Assembly (NCBI GenBank): GCA_017853575.1
Contig: JAFMJI010000007.1
Location: 1-64,000 of the forward strand
Direction of reading: 5' to 3'
DNA: 64,000 bases
Source: Chitinophagaceae bacterium
Lineage (GTDB): Bacteria > Bacteroidota > Bacteroidia > Chitinophagales > Chitinophagaceae
Of this stretch, positions 35,489 to 44,136 are shown one piece after another. The notes under the pieces are model-generated. The model saw only the letters and a list, made by a program, of their open reading frames with translations, did not search any database and was not told the DNA's origin. How positions within the stretch are numbered: the stretch's first letter is position 1; each line of letters opens with the position of its first letter. A program made the position numbers and the translations under genes.

Positions 35489-36415
35489 ATGAAAAGGCTC
35501 TCTTTCATATTCACATTGCTGTTGATTCAGTCTCTAAAGGGTCAGGATAATATCATCATGAACCTTCAAAAAGAATCCCAAAAAGTAATTAAGATAAAAT
35601 CAGACCCCATTCCATCAAAGAAATGGCAAAAAGGTATTTTGTACAACCTGACATTCTCTCAGGCATCATTGAGCAATTGGGCTGCGGGAGGGGATAAATT
35701 TTCCATTTCATTGGGATCCATTCTGAACATGTACGCACGCTACAGCAAAGACAAGATGCGTTGGGATAATAACTTTGATTTTAATCTTGGATATGTTAAT
35801 TCAACCAGTTTGGGGAGCAGAAAAAATGATGACAGGTTTGATTTGGTTTCAAAGGTTGGTTATTCATTGAATGATAAAACAAATCTTGCATTTCTTGGTA
35901 ACCTGCGTTCCGGGTTTTTTAAAGGTTATACCTATTCCGGTATCAAAAAGAATTTCACATCAAATTTAATGTCTCCAGGTTACCTGCTTAACAGTGCCGG
36001 TTGGGATTATCGTCCAAACAAGACCATTTCCTTGTTTCTTTCACCATTCACAGCCAGGTGGGTATTTGTTACTGATCCGATTCTTTCACAAAAGGGCTTA
36101 TATGGCGTAAAACCCGGACAGACGATGAATTTTGAGCTAGGTGCTTATGCTACTATCAACTATCTAAAAGAAATCAACCCGAATGTGGTGTATAAAGCAA
36201 AACTTGATCTGTTCTCAAACTACAGACATAAACCACAAAATGTTGATTTTTTTATGACAAACATATTGAGTGTGAAAATTTCCAAATTGTTCAACATAAC
36301 CTGGGCTGTTGATTTAATTTATGATGATGATGCAAAATTATTCGGTCCAAATAAAACCTCACCTGCATTACAGTTTAAATCTCTTGTAGGATTAGGTATT
36401 CAATTAAAAAAATAA
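35489..36415 (+). CDS. DUF3078 secreted/outer-membrane protein
   Basis: 308 residues starting MKRLSFIFTLLL with a signal peptide ending near LKGQ. The upstream in-frame codons lie in the tRNA terminator, so ATG at 35489 is the start. The body begins WQKGILYNLTFSQASLSNWAAGGDKFS, the signature of DUF3078, and continues as alternating amphipathic strands. This suggests an outer-membrane beta-barrel with the C-terminus in the last strands. Function unknown. mazG starts 4 bases after its stop, so they are co-transcribed. Confidence 0.85.
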   Translation: MKRLSFIFTLLLIQSLKGQDNIIMNLQKESQKVIKIKSDPIPSKKWQKGILYNLTFSQASLSNWAAGGDKFSISLGSILNMYARYSKDKMRWDNNFDFNLGYVNSTSLGSRKNDDRFDLVSKVGYSLNDKTNLAFLGNLRSGFFKGYTYSGIKKNFTSNLMSPGYLLNSAGWDYRPNKTISLFLSPFTARWVFVTDPILSQKGLYGVKPGQTMNFELGAYATINYLKEINPNVVYKAKLDLFSNYRHKPQNVDFFMTNILSVKISKLFNITWAVDLIYDDDAKLFGPNKTSPALQFKSLVGLGIQLKK

Positions 36416-36419
36416 AAAG

Positions 36420-37202
36420 ATGGGATCTGATCAGAAATATTCAATTGCCCCTTTGCAGGAGGTATTGGAAGAGTTAAGGGAAAAATGTCCATGGGATAAG
36501 AAGCAAACTATCCACACACTCCGTCAATTGACAATTGAAGAGGTCTATGAATTAGCAGACGCCATTACAAAAGAAGACTGGACTGAAATAAAAGAGGAGC
36601 TGGGGGATGTTTTACTACATATCCTATTTTATGCAAAAATTGCAACCGAGCAGGAAAAATTTGGAATTGATGAAGTGGTGGAGGGCATCAAAAAGAAATT
36701 GATTGCACGTCATCCTCATATATATGGCGATGTAAAAGTTGAGAATGAGGAGGATGTAAAGAGAAATTGGGAAAACTTAAAATTGAAAGAGGGAAAGAAA
36801 TCTGTTTTAAGTGGTGTTCCTAGGTCACTGCCACCAATGGTTCAGGCCATGCGATTGCAGGAAAAGGCCAAGCAAGTTGGTTTTGAGTGGGAGAACAAAG
36901 ATCAGGTTTGGAAAAAAGTGGAAGAAGAAATGGAGGAAGTATTGGAAGCCGTAAAGCAGTTTGAACAAACCAATGATGAAAAAATTAAAGTGGAAGAGGA
37001 GCTGGGTGATTTGTTTTTCTCATTGATCAACTATGCAAGATTTCTAAATATAGATCCAGATCAAGCACTCTCACGCACCAATAACAAATTTATGTCGCGC
37101 TTTCAGCAAATGGAAGCCATTGTACAGGCAAAAGGACAACAAATGACTGATCTCAGCCTTCAGCAGCTCGATGCCATCTGGGATGAGGTCAAAAAGAAGT
37201 AG
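36420..37202 (+). CDS. mazG: nucleoside triphosphate pyrophosphohydrolase
   Basis: 260 residues, full-length MazG. Its motifs are LREKCPWDKKQTIHTLRQLTIEEVYELADAI and KEELGDVLLHILFYAKIA (first metal-binding repeat), then VPRSLPPMVQAMRLQEKAKQVGFEW and EEELGDLFFSLINYARFL (second repeat). It hydrolyses NTPs to NMP and PPi and is thought to cleanse damaged nucleotides and modulate (p)ppGpp. Its stop codon directly abuts that of the convergent PolX-like gene (37203), leaving no terminator space. Confidence 0.95.
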   Translation: MGSDQKYSIAPLQEVLEELREKCPWDKKQTIHTLRQLTIEEVYELADAITKEDWTEIKEELGDVLLHILFYAKIATEQEKFGIDEVVEGIKKKLIARHPHIYGDVKVENEEDVKRNWENLKLKEGKKSVLSGVPRSLPPMVQAMRLQEKAKQVGFEWENKDQVWKKVEEEMEEVLEAVKQFEQTNDEKIKVEEELGDLFFSLINYARFLNIDPDQALSRTNNKFMSRFQQMEAIVQAKGQQMTDLSLQQLDAIWDEVKKK

Positions 37203-38867
37203 TTATTTGTAATTGACAAGAAAGTCCTCGAATTCAGCCAACGTATAGCTTGACAAGTTACTTGTTCTTTTTAGGCATCCCTTCTGTGAAGCAAGCACAC
37301 CAAACCTAACGTCTTTGTAGCCATCAACATGGTGTGCATCTGGATTGATTGAAAGTATTGCTCCTTTATCTTGTGCTTTCATAATCCACTTCCAATCAAT
37401 GTCTAATCTTCTTGGGTGTGCGTTAATTTCAATGACCACTTTATTTGCAATACAGGCATCAATTACTTTCTCATGATCGATAGGGTATCCTTGTCGGCTT
37501 AATAAAAGTCTTCCAGTCGGATGTCCCAGAATTCGGGTATATGGATTTTCAATTGCCTTTAATATCCTTTGCATTGCCTTTTCCTCACTCATCTTAAGGT
37601 TTGAGTGGATAGATGCAATGACAAGGTCGAACGTACCGAGGATATTATCGGAATAATCGAGGCTTCCATCATTGAGGATATCACATTCGATGCTCTTGAA
37701 AATCTTGAATGATGAATATTTACTGTTGAGTTCATCGATGTATTGATGTTGTGCCTTGATACGCTCTTCGGAGAGTCCATTTGCATAGAATGCGGACTTG
37801 CTGTGATCGCTTATAACAAGGTATTCATATCCACTGGCAATGCAGGCTTTTGTCATTTCTTCAATGGTATTCAAGCCGTCACTCCAGTCGCTGTGTGTAT
37901 GTATAATTCCTCTTATATCTGATGTTTGAATGATATCGTTGAAATCATAATTTTTTGCGATGTTGATGATCCTTGGATCTTCTCTCAGATAAACCGGGAT
38001 CGGGTGAATGTCAGCATGTTTGAATGCATCGACATCATTCTTCATATTGTTGATGGCACCGGGAAAATCTTTTTCCCAAGCTTCCATGAATGCTTGAGAG
38101 GCATTGAGCTTGAACTGTTCGGTAACCAAATCTTGCTTTTTAACTGTGATGATTTCTATATTAATTTGTTCCTGGCCTTTGTATATATTTTTCGAATCAT
38201 CAGCCTCTACCAGTTCAAATGAATTTTCCTGCATGAACTGTTTGACTTGATCGGCCGAAGCATCTGTTAAAATTGTGAGTGTTTCGATAGTTGGCATCTG
38301 TCTTGCAAACGCATCAACCAATGCCCAGTTGTATCCAGGGAATTTATTGATAAGAACCTCATTCATATGCAATGCATATTCTTCGATTTCTGCGTAGAGG
38401 AAATGTCCCTGATGTTTTAAGAAGAAACTGATGGCATCTGCAACATTCTTCTGTGTTTTTTCGCCAAATCCTTTGTAAAGCAATAACCTGTTTTCGTTGC
38501 AGGCATATAGCAACTCTCCAATGGTTTCAATTCCCATTTCCTTCCAAATGGTGCTGATTTTCTTTGGGCCCAATCCTTTGATTTGCAGCATTTCTAGGAT
38601 GCCAGGAGGTGTTTTTATAATCAATTCTTCAAGTGAAGACATTTTTCCTGTATCTAGGATCTCAATGATTTTTTTAGCGGTGGATTCGCCGATTCCCTTC
38701 TGGGTTGCCAATTCATTTCTAGGAACTGTTTCTAATTGTACTGGCAGTTTTTCAATATTGAATGCTGCGCTTGCGTATGATTTCGACTTGAAACTGTTTT
38801 CCTGGTGGATATCCATCAGTTTGCTTAGAAGCGCAAACTGATCTGCTATGGAGTAATTATCTGGCAT
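37203..38867 (-). CDS. PolX-like HHH/PHP protein lacking polymerase catalytic residues
   Basis: About 554 residues starting MPDNYSIADQF at 38867. It has PolX layout: an N-terminal fingers/8-kDa-like region with helix-hairpin-helix (QKGIGESTAKKI, IKGLGPKKI, YKGFGEKTQ), then a degenerate nucleotidyltransferase region. There the family GS-Arg and Asp-x-Asp sites read VDAFARQ and TLTIL, and the third Asp region reads INIEII. The C-terminal PHP domain (about 320-550) keeps the metal ligands: HTHSDWSDG, ISDHS, SIECDIL, ASIHSN, GHPTGR and PDAHH. Predicted role: PHP-type exonuclease or AP-site processing without polymerase activity. A -7-like box sits 4 bases before the ATG. Confidence 0.82.
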   Translation of the reverse strand: MPDNYSIADQFALLSKLMDIHQENSFKSKSYASAAFNIEKLPVQLETVPRNELATQKGIGESTAKKIIEILDTGKMSSLEELIIKTPPGILEMLQIKGLGPKKISTIWKEMGIETIGELLYACNENRLLLYKGFGEKTQKNVADAISFFLKHQGHFLYAEIEEYALHMNEVLINKFPGYNWALVDAFARQMPTIETLTILTDASADQVKQFMQENSFELVEADDSKNIYKGQEQINIEIITVKKQDLVTEQFKLNASQAFMEAWEKDFPGAINNMKNDVDAFKHADIHPIPVYLREDPRIINIAKNYDFNDIIQTSDIRGIIHTHSDWSDGLNTIEEMTKACIASGYEYLVISDHSKSAFYANGLSEERIKAQHQYIDELNSKYSSFKIFKSIECDILNDGSLDYSDNILGTFDLVIASIHSNLKMSEEKAMQRILKAIENPYTRILGHPTGRLLLSRQGYPIDHEKVIDACIANKVVIEINAHPRRLDIDWKWIMKAQDKGAILSINPDAHHVDGYKDVRFGVLASQKGCLKRTSNLSSYTLAEFEDFLVNYK

Positions 38868-38871
38868 ATGG

Positions 38872-38879
38872 CGAAGATA
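38872..38879 (-). promoter_or_regulatory. -7-like box for the PolX-like gene, 4 nt from ATG
   Basis: TATCTTCG on the minus strand (one mismatch to TAnnTTTG), followed by CCAT and the ATG at 38867. Confidence 0.4.
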
Positions 38880-38887
38880 AATAGGGG

Positions 38888-38917
38888 AAATAAAAAAGTC
38901 CCGCACCTGGCGGGACT
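38888..38917 (-). terminator. terminator after the histone-like gene
   Basis: An 8-bp stem (38897-38904 with 38910-38917), loop ACCTG, then TTTTTATTT on the minus strand. Confidence 0.8.
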
Positions 38918-38939
38918 CACTATTTTGCTCTGAAGAGAA

Positions 38940-39074
38940 TTACTTCTTCTTCTTAGCAGCTTTCTTTTTAGCAGCTTTCTTCTTAGGAGCAGCTTTCTTA
39001 GCAGCTTTCTTCTTAGGAGCAGCTTTCTTAGCAGCTTTCTTCTTAGGAGCAGCTTTCTTTTTTGCAGTTGCCAT
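38940..39074 (-). CDS. 44-residue histone H1-like Lys/Ala-rich basic protein
   Basis: A tiny gene with ATG at 39074 and TAA at 38940-38942. The peptide consists of Lys, Ala and Pro only, apart from Met1 and Thr3, and contains three copies of the decapeptide AAPKKKAAKK plus a KKKAAKKKK tail. This composition matches histone H1-like and AlgP-type C-terminal tails that bind DNA non-specifically. The tandem 30-bp units, near-identical at DNA level, follow the reading frame exactly, and a terminator follows the stop. It is probably a nucleoid-associated or condensation protein. It lies between rpmA and the PolX-like gene. Confidence 0.78.
   Translation of the reverse strand: MATAKKKAAPKKKAAKKAAPKKKAAKKAAPKKKAAKKKAAKKKK
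38964..39053 (-). repeat. tandem 30-bp coding repeat, three copies
   Basis: Units at 39024-39053, 38994-39023 and 38964-38993 each encode AAPKKKAAKK. The first two are identical; the third differs in its final codons (AAA AAG in place of AAG AAA). Being in frame and with multiples of 3, copy-number changes would alter protein length without a frameshift. Confidence 0.9.
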
Positions 39075-39177
39075 TTTGTTTAGAATTTAATGGTTAGAAA
39101 AAATGGATTACGACGTAAAAGTAAACACACTTTTCCGAAACTGCAAAATTTTTTTTAACAGTAATTTAAAATGCTGA

Positions 39178-39444
39178 TTAATTGGCTGCAGAAACAGGTT
39201 GAACAGAAACGATTGTTTTGTTCTCTTTTGACTTCCTGAATTCAACAACTCCATCAGAAGTTGCGAAGATGGTGAAGTCTTTTCCAACGCCAACATTCTT
39301 ACCAGGATGGTATTGTGTTCCACGTTGACGCAAGATGATATTACCTGAAATAGCAGGTTGTCCACCAAAAATTTTAATTCCCAATCTTTTGCTTTGAGAG
39401 TCGCGACCGTTCTTTACACTACCTTCTCCTTTCTTATGTGCCAT
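39178..39444 (-). CDS. rpmA: 50S ribosomal protein L27
   Basis: 88 residues, full length. It begins [16 protein letters not shown] and contains [30 protein letters not shown], the conserved L27 core near the peptidyl-transferase centre. The N-terminal tail is not preceded by a processing extension. It follows rplU by 33 bases in the standard L21-L27 operon. Confidence 0.97.
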   Translation of the reverse strand: MAHKKGEGSVKNGRDSQSKRLGIKIFGGQPAISGNIILRQRGTQYHPGKNVGVGKDFTIFATSDGVVEFRKSKENKTIVSVQPVSAAN

Positions 39445-39477
39445 GACGTTAGGGTTTAAATCGACTAATAAATATGA

Positions 39478-39777
39478 TTAAGCGATGCTTTCAATTTTAA
39501 TTTTAGTGTAGAGCTTGCGGTGACCGATTTTTTTACGGAAACCTTTTCTTCTTTTCATTTTGAATGCGATAACCTTATCACCTTGAACTTCACTCAAAAT
39601 TTCAGCATTCACTTTCTGCTTTACATCTTTTCCAACAGTTAGATTGCCTGCATTGTCAACCAATAAAACTTCTGGTTGGATTTTATCACCGGTTTTTCCT
39701 TCAATATGAGGTACATACAATTCCTGGCCAGCTTCCACTTTGTATTGATGACCTGCTATCTTGACTATTGCGAACAT
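39478..39777 (-). CDS. rplU: 50S ribosomal protein L21
   Basis: 99 residues. Starts MFAIVKIAGHQYKVEAGQ and contains KRRKGFRKKIGHR near the end, the family's rRNA-binding part. It is the first gene of the rplU-rpmA operon; a TTG/TACCTTCG promoter with a 20-base spacer lies just upstream. Confidence 0.97.
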   Translation of the reverse strand: MFAIVKIAGHQYKVEAGQELYVPHIEGKTGDKIQPEVLLVDNAGNLTVGKDVKQKVNAEILSEVQGDKVIAFKMKRRKGFRKKIGHRKLYTKIKIESIA

Positions 39778-39797
39778 GATTCAAATTTTTAGGAGTG

Positions 39798-39828
39798 CGA
39801 AGGTAAGGAGATTTTGGCTTTTTAGCAA
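39798..39828 (-). promoter_or_regulatory. rplU-rpmA promoter (-33 TTG and -7-like box)
   Basis: On the minus strand TTG (39826-39828) is followed after 20 bases by TACCTTCG (39798-39805), which is one base from TAnnTTTG. The leader to the ATG at 39777 is about 15-20 bases. Confidence 0.5.
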
Positions 39829-39882
39829 GCAGAGACCTAAAATTTCTTGGAGCAAATGGTGCCAGATTTGCAGCCTGAAACA

Positions 39883-39890
39883 TACCTTTG
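39883..39890 (+). promoter_or_regulatory. -7 box for the GH3 gene
   Basis: TACCTTTG, perfect match to TAnnTTTG, 22 bases before the ATG at 39913. It argues for that ATG over in-frame codons further upstream. Confidence 0.45.
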
Positions 39891-39912
39891 TCCAACGCCT
39901 ATTTCATTGAAA

Positions 39913-41412
39913 ATGAACATAAAATCGCAGTTGGCGAAACCATTCGCCGACTATATATATAAATGTATCCAGCGTTCAATGCGAACTGCCCTGGCCGACC
40001 AGGATAAAATCCTTCAAAACCTCCTCAAAAGGGGTGAATCCACCAAATTCGGAAAAGACCATCACCTGAATCAGGTCTATGACCATGCATCGTATCGCCA
40101 GGCTATCCCGATCAGGGATTATGAACAGATTAAATCCTATATCCAAGATATCAAAGAGGGGAAGGCGAATATCCTCTGGCCGGGTAAGCCAATTTATCTT
40201 GCCAAAACCTCTGGAACTACTTCCGGCGCAAAATACATACCTATAACCAAGGATTCCATTCCAAATCATATCAATACTGCCAGAAATGCGTTGCTTACCT
40301 ATATTTCAACAACAGGTAATGCCAAATTTGTCTCCGGCAACATGATCTTTCTTTCTGGTTCTCCAACCTTGGACAGAATCGGTGGGATCCCAACTGGTAG
40401 ATTGAGTGGAATTGTAAATCATCACATACCTGGGTATCTAAAAGGAAACCAACTGCCAAGTTTTGAAACGAATTGTATCGAAGATTGGGAAACCAAATTG
40501 GATAAGATCGTTGAGGAAACCATCGAAAAAAACATGACACTAATTAGTGGAATTCCACCTTGGATGCAAATGTATTTTGATCGATTATCAGAGCGAAAAG
40601 GTAAAAAGGTGGGTGAAATTTTTCCTGAATTAAGTGTGTTGGTGCATGGGGGAGTTAATTTCAACCCATACAGATCAAAATTGATGGACAGCATTGGCAG
40701 AAAAGTAGACACCATCGAAACATTTCCTGCATCGGAAGGTTTCTTTGCGTTTCAAGATACACGTGATGAAGAGGGGCTTTTGCTCAATACCAATTCAGGA
40801 ATATTTTTTGAGTTTGTACCAGCTGCAGAAATTTTTAATGAAAATCCAACCCGTTTGTCACTCAAAGATGTGAAGCTTGGAGAAAATTATGCTTTAATTA
40901 TTAACAACAATGCAGGACTCTGGGGGTATAATATTGGAGATACAGTGAAGTTTGTATCATTGGATCCTTATCGTGTGGTGGTAAGTGGAAGAATCAAGCA
41001 TTATATTTCTGCTTTTGGTGAACATGTAATAGGTGAGGAAGTGGAATACAGTTTGATGAAAGCTGCAGCCAGCTTCAATACCAAGATTGTTGAATTCACC
41101 GTTGCGCCCATGGTTAGTCAGCATGAAGGAAAATCTTACCACGAATGGTTTATCGAGTTTGAAGAAACGCCATCTGATTTAAATGCTTTTGCCGAGCAGG
41201 TTGATCAGAACATGCGGGGCAAGAATATTTACTATGATGATTTGATCAAAGGGAATATTCTTCAGAAGCTTGTGATTAGGCCACTCAAGAAAAATGCATT
41301 TATCGACTACATGAGATCCGAAGGGAAGTTAGGTGGACAAAACAAAGTGCCGCGTTTGAGCAATGATCGTAAATTGGCAACTGAACTTGAAAAAATGATC
41401 CAAATCCTTTAA
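39913..41412 (+). CDS. GH3-family acyl-adenylate/amide-forming protein
   Basis: About 499 residues of the GH3 auxin-responsive family, which in plants conjugates amino acids to acyl acids via an acyl-adenylate. The ATP loop is KTSGTTSGAKYIPIT; later segments are HGGVNFNPYRSKL, FPASEGFFAFQD and VVVSGRIKHYISAFGEHV. Bacterial homologues are common in Bacteroidota but their substrates are not settled. ATG at 39913 (NIKSQLAKPF) is preferred over an earlier in-frame start that would precede the promoter box. dxr starts 9 bases after the stop, so these may be co-transcribed. Confidence 0.88.
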   Translation: MNIKSQLAKPFADYIYKCIQRSMRTALADQDKILQNLLKRGESTKFGKDHHLNQVYDHASYRQAIPIRDYEQIKSYIQDIKEGKANILWPGKPIYLAKTSGTTSGAKYIPITKDSIPNHINTARNALLTYISTTGNAKFVSGNMIFLSGSPTLDRIGGIPTGRLSGIVNHHIPGYLKGNQLPSFETNCIEDWETKLDKIVEETIEKNMTLISGIPPWMQMYFDRLSERKGKKVGEIFPELSVLVHGGVNFNPYRSKLMDSIGRKVDTIETFPASEGFFAFQDTRDEEGLLLNTNSGIFFEFVPAAEIFNENPTRLSLKDVKLGENYALIINNNAGLWGYNIGDTVKFVSLDPYRVVVSGRIKHYISAFGEHVIGEEVEYSLMKAAASFNTKIVEFTVAPMVSQHEGKSYHEWFIEFEETPSDLNAFAEQVDQNMRGKNIYYDDLIKGNILQKLVIRPLKKNAFIDYMRSEGKLGGQNKVPRLSNDRKLATELEKMIQIL

Positions 41413-41421
41413 ATTCATTTC

Positions 41422-42627
41422 ATGCAATTTGATTTTTCACACCAGTTTGCAGAAGAAGAGCTTCCTCCAGTTGCAGTAAAAAGAATTGGTGTGTTTGGTT
41501 GTTCCGGTTCTATTGGAAAACAAACCCTTGAAGTTATTCGGCTTTATCCAAATTTATTTAAGGCAACGGTGTTAACTGCGCATTCCAATCATGATCTGTT
41601 GATCAATCAAGCATTGGAATTCAATCCTGAGATTGTTGTCATCTCCGATACAACCAAGTACAATGTTGTTAAAGAGGCGTTATCTGGAAAAGGGATCAAA
41701 GTAATGGCAGGTGATCCGGGTTTGGTGGAAGCTGCAGCTTCTGATGCATATGATCTGATGATGGCGGCCATTGTTGGATTCGCTGGATTGAAGCCAACCA
41801 TCAAAGCAGTTGAAAAAGGGAAAACCATTGCACTTGCCAACAAAGAAACACTTGTAGTTGCAGGAGATGTGGTGATGAAATTGGCTGCTGAAAAAGGTGT
41901 TTCTATCATTCCAGTCGATTCTGAACATTCTGCAATTTTTCAATGTTTGGTGGGGGAGCAATCCAATCCCATTGAAAAAATTATACTCACTGCTTCTGGT
42001 GGTCCTTTTGTTGGTAAAAAACCAAACTATCTCGTCAACGTAAAACGCGAACATGCCATCCAACATCCAAACTGGAGCATGGGAGCAAAAATTTCTATCG
42101 ATTCATCGACTTTGATGAACAAGGGTTTGGAAATGATTGAAGCTAAATGGTTGTTCAATTTAACGCCTTCGCAGATTGAAGTTGTGATCCATCCACAAAG
42201 CATCATTCATAGCATGGTGCAGTTTAAAGACAACAGCATAAAGGCTCAAATGGGCTTGCCTGACATGAAACTTCCTATTCAGTATGCAATGACCTATCCA
42301 CGGCGTTTGCAAAATGAATACCCAAGGTTCAATTTTGCAAAATCAGCAGTATTGAATTTTGATCCACCTGACATTAAAACTTTCAGAAACTTAGGACTCG
42401 CTATCACAGCATTGCACAAAGGCGGAAACCTTCCTTGTATCATGAATGCTGCAAATGAATTGGCTGTTTATGGTTTTTTAAAAAACAGGGTAGGTTTTCT
42501 GGACATGACGGAAGTAATTGAAAGAACCATGGCTGAAATTCCTTTTATTGAACAGCCAAGTTTAGAAGACTACTTCAACTGTGATGCAGAGGCGAGGAAC
42601 TTTGCAGCATCTTTAATAAATCTCTAG
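41422..42627 (+). CDS. dxr: 1-deoxy-D-xylulose-5-phosphate reductoisomerase
   Basis: 401 residues. The NADPH loop is IGVFGCSGSIGKQTLEVI; KETLVVAG, VDSEHSAIFQCL (metal-binding Asp and Glu) and SIDSSTLMNKGLEMIEA are intact, as is HPQSIIHSMVQF. It converts DXP to MEP in the non-mevalonate isoprenoid pathway. The order dxr-rseP is common in bacteria. Cytoplasmic. Confidence 0.97.
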   Translation: MQFDFSHQFAEEELPPVAVKRIGVFGCSGSIGKQTLEVIRLYPNLFKATVLTAHSNHDLLINQALEFNPEIVVISDTTKYNVVKEALSGKGIKVMAGDPGLVEAAASDAYDLMMAAIVGFAGLKPTIKAVEKGKTIALANKETLVVAGDVVMKLAAEKGVSIIPVDSEHSAIFQCLVGEQSNPIEKIILTASGGPFVGKKPNYLVNVKREHAIQHPNWSMGAKISIDSSTLMNKGLEMIEAKWLFNLTPSQIEVVIHPQSIIHSMVQFKDNSIKAQMGLPDMKLPIQYAMTYPRRLQNEYPRFNFAKSAVLNFDPPDIKTFRNLGLAITALHKGGNLPCIMNAANELAVYGFLKNRVGFLDMTEVIERTMAEIPFIEQPSLEDYFNCDAEARNFAASLINL

Positions 42628-42639
42628 CAGTTAATTGGC

Positions 42640-42647
42640 TATTTTTG
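42640..42647 (+). promoter_or_regulatory. -7 box for rseP
   Basis: TATTTTTG, perfect TAnnTTTG match, ends 17 bases before ATG 42665. It suggests a separate rseP promoter besides read-through from dxr. Confidence 0.4.
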
Positions 42648-42664
42648 CAACCTAAATCTTGATC

Positions 42665-44050
42665 ATGTTGCCATTTGTTTTATTGGACATCAACTGGGGA
42701 GCTGTTGGGCTTCAGGCCGGCCAACTTGTATTAGCACTTTCTATTCTTGTCATCCTTCATGAATTTGGACATTTTCTTCCTGCAAAAATTTTTGGTTGCA
42801 GGGTTGAGAAGTTTTTTCTCTTTTTTGATCCTTGGTTTTCCCTTGCAAAAAAGAAAATAGGGGGTACGCTTTATGGAATCGGTTGGCTCCCACTTGGAGG
42901 CTACGTGAAAATATCGGGCATGATCGATGAAAGCATGGACAAGGAGCAAATGCAACAACCTGCTCAACCATGGGAATTCAGGAGCAAACCAGCATGGCAA
43001 AGATTAATCATCATGATCGGAGGTGTTACTGTGAATGTGCTCCTTGCTTTTGTTATTTATGCAATGACACTTTTTGTTTGGGGAGACACCAAACTTCCAA
43101 ATAAAAATCTAACCCACGGTGTTTGGGTGGTTGATTCAATTGTAAATCAAATTGGACTTCAAACAGGGGATAAAATTCTTGCAGTAAACGATCAGCCAGT
43201 TCAATACTTTGATGATATGAACGCATCACTGTTATTGGGTGATCACATGACAGTAGATCGTGATGGGCAACAATTGAAATTGCAAATACCCGTAAATTTT
43301 ATTGAGAAAGTTGTTGAAAAAGGCAAGCGTACTATTTTACTTCTTCCCCGTATCCCTTGTGTAGTTGGTGAAGTTGGAAAGGGAACGCCAGCAGAAAAAA
43401 ATGGACTCTTGGCAAAGGATCAGATTGTTGGAATTGATTCCATGAAAATTGATTTTTATGATCAATTGAAACCAACCATTCAACATCGAGCTGGCGATTC
43501 TATTCAACTGCATGTTTTGAGAGATGGTAAAACGCTTGCTATTAATACTGTTATTAGCAAAGACACCTCCATAGGTTTCTTTCCATCTGTTCCAAGCATG
43601 GATGAGTTAAGTAAACAGGGCTTGTATACTTTTGAAACAAAACAGTACAGCTTTTTTGCTGCATTGCCTGCAGGTGTTTTGAAAGCCATTGATAAATTGG
43701 GTTTCTATATTACGCAGTTCAAAAAAATAGTGAACCCATCTACTGGGGCGTACAAGGGTGTAGGAGGATTTAAATCAATGGGATCGATTTTCCCAAAATA
43801 TGGTTGGGATTGGGAAGCATTTTGGAATATTACTGCATTTCTTTCCATCGCATTGGCATTTATGAATTTATTACCAATCCCTGCATTGGATGGTGGCCAT
43901 GTACTCTTTACCCTATACGAAATGATTACCGGGAAAAAACCAAGCGACAAATTCCTTGAATATGCGCAGATTGTTGGAATGGTTATTCTATTCAGTTTAA
44001 TGATCTATGCCAATGCAAACGATTGGCTGGGGTGGGGGAAGAAGTTTTAA
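42665..44050 (+). CDS. rseP: RIP site-2 metalloprotease RseP
   Basis: About 461 residues. The zinc motif HEFGH lies in a membrane helix near residue 33, and NLLPIPALDGGH near the C-terminus holds the third ligand and the conserved LDG. Between them are two PDZ-type domains (GLQTGDKILAVNDQPV; GLLAKDQIVGIDSM). It cleaves membrane-embedded substrates such as anti-sigma factors and signal-peptide remnants. ATG 42665 is chosen over TTG 42659. It ends at the convergent trmN6 gene with repeat copy B between. Confidence 0.95.
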   Translation: MLPFVLLDINWGAVGLQAGQLVLALSILVILHEFGHFLPAKIFGCRVEKFFLFFDPWFSLAKKKIGGTLYGIGWLPLGGYVKISGMIDESMDKEQMQQPAQPWEFRSKPAWQRLIIMIGGVTVNVLLAFVIYAMTLFVWGDTKLPNKNLTHGVWVVDSIVNQIGLQTGDKILAVNDQPVQYFDDMNASLLLGDHMTVDRDGQQLKLQIPVNFIEKVVEKGKRTILLLPRIPCVVGEVGKGTPAEKNGLLAKDQIVGIDSMKIDFYDQLKPTIQHRAGDSIQLHVLRDGKTLAINTVISKDTSIGFFPSVPSMDELSKQGLYTFETKQYSFFAALPAGVLKAIDKLGFYITQFKKIVNPSTGAYKGVGGFKSMGSIFPKYGWDWEAFWNITAFLSIALAFMNLLPIPALDGGHVLFTLYEMITGKKPSDKFLEYAQIVGMVILFSLMIYANANDWLGWGKKF

Positions 44051-44136
44051 AAAGACTAGGGACGAGAGACGGGGGGACAAGATATAAAATTTACAGTTGA
44101 CAGTTAGCAGTTAACTTTCAACCGTCAAGTGAGTAC
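44051..44136. repeat. dispersed intergenic repeat, copy B
   Basis: The stretch between convergent rseP and trmN6 holds AGGGACGAGAGACGGGG-type units followed by GTTGACAGTTAGCAGTTAAC and CAACCGTCAA. The first part resembles the GGGACAAGGGA module of copies C and D (opposite strand for C), the second the GTTAACTGT units of copy A. Confidence 0.65.

Noticed and set aside
38964-39053. CRISPR-like direct repeats
   Set aside because: Units are contiguous with no spacers and follow a coding frame; no cas gene is nearby.
39847-39912. Upstream extension of the GH3 protein
   Set aside because: The segment precedes and overlaps the -7 box at 39883-39890 and adds residues not seen in the family.
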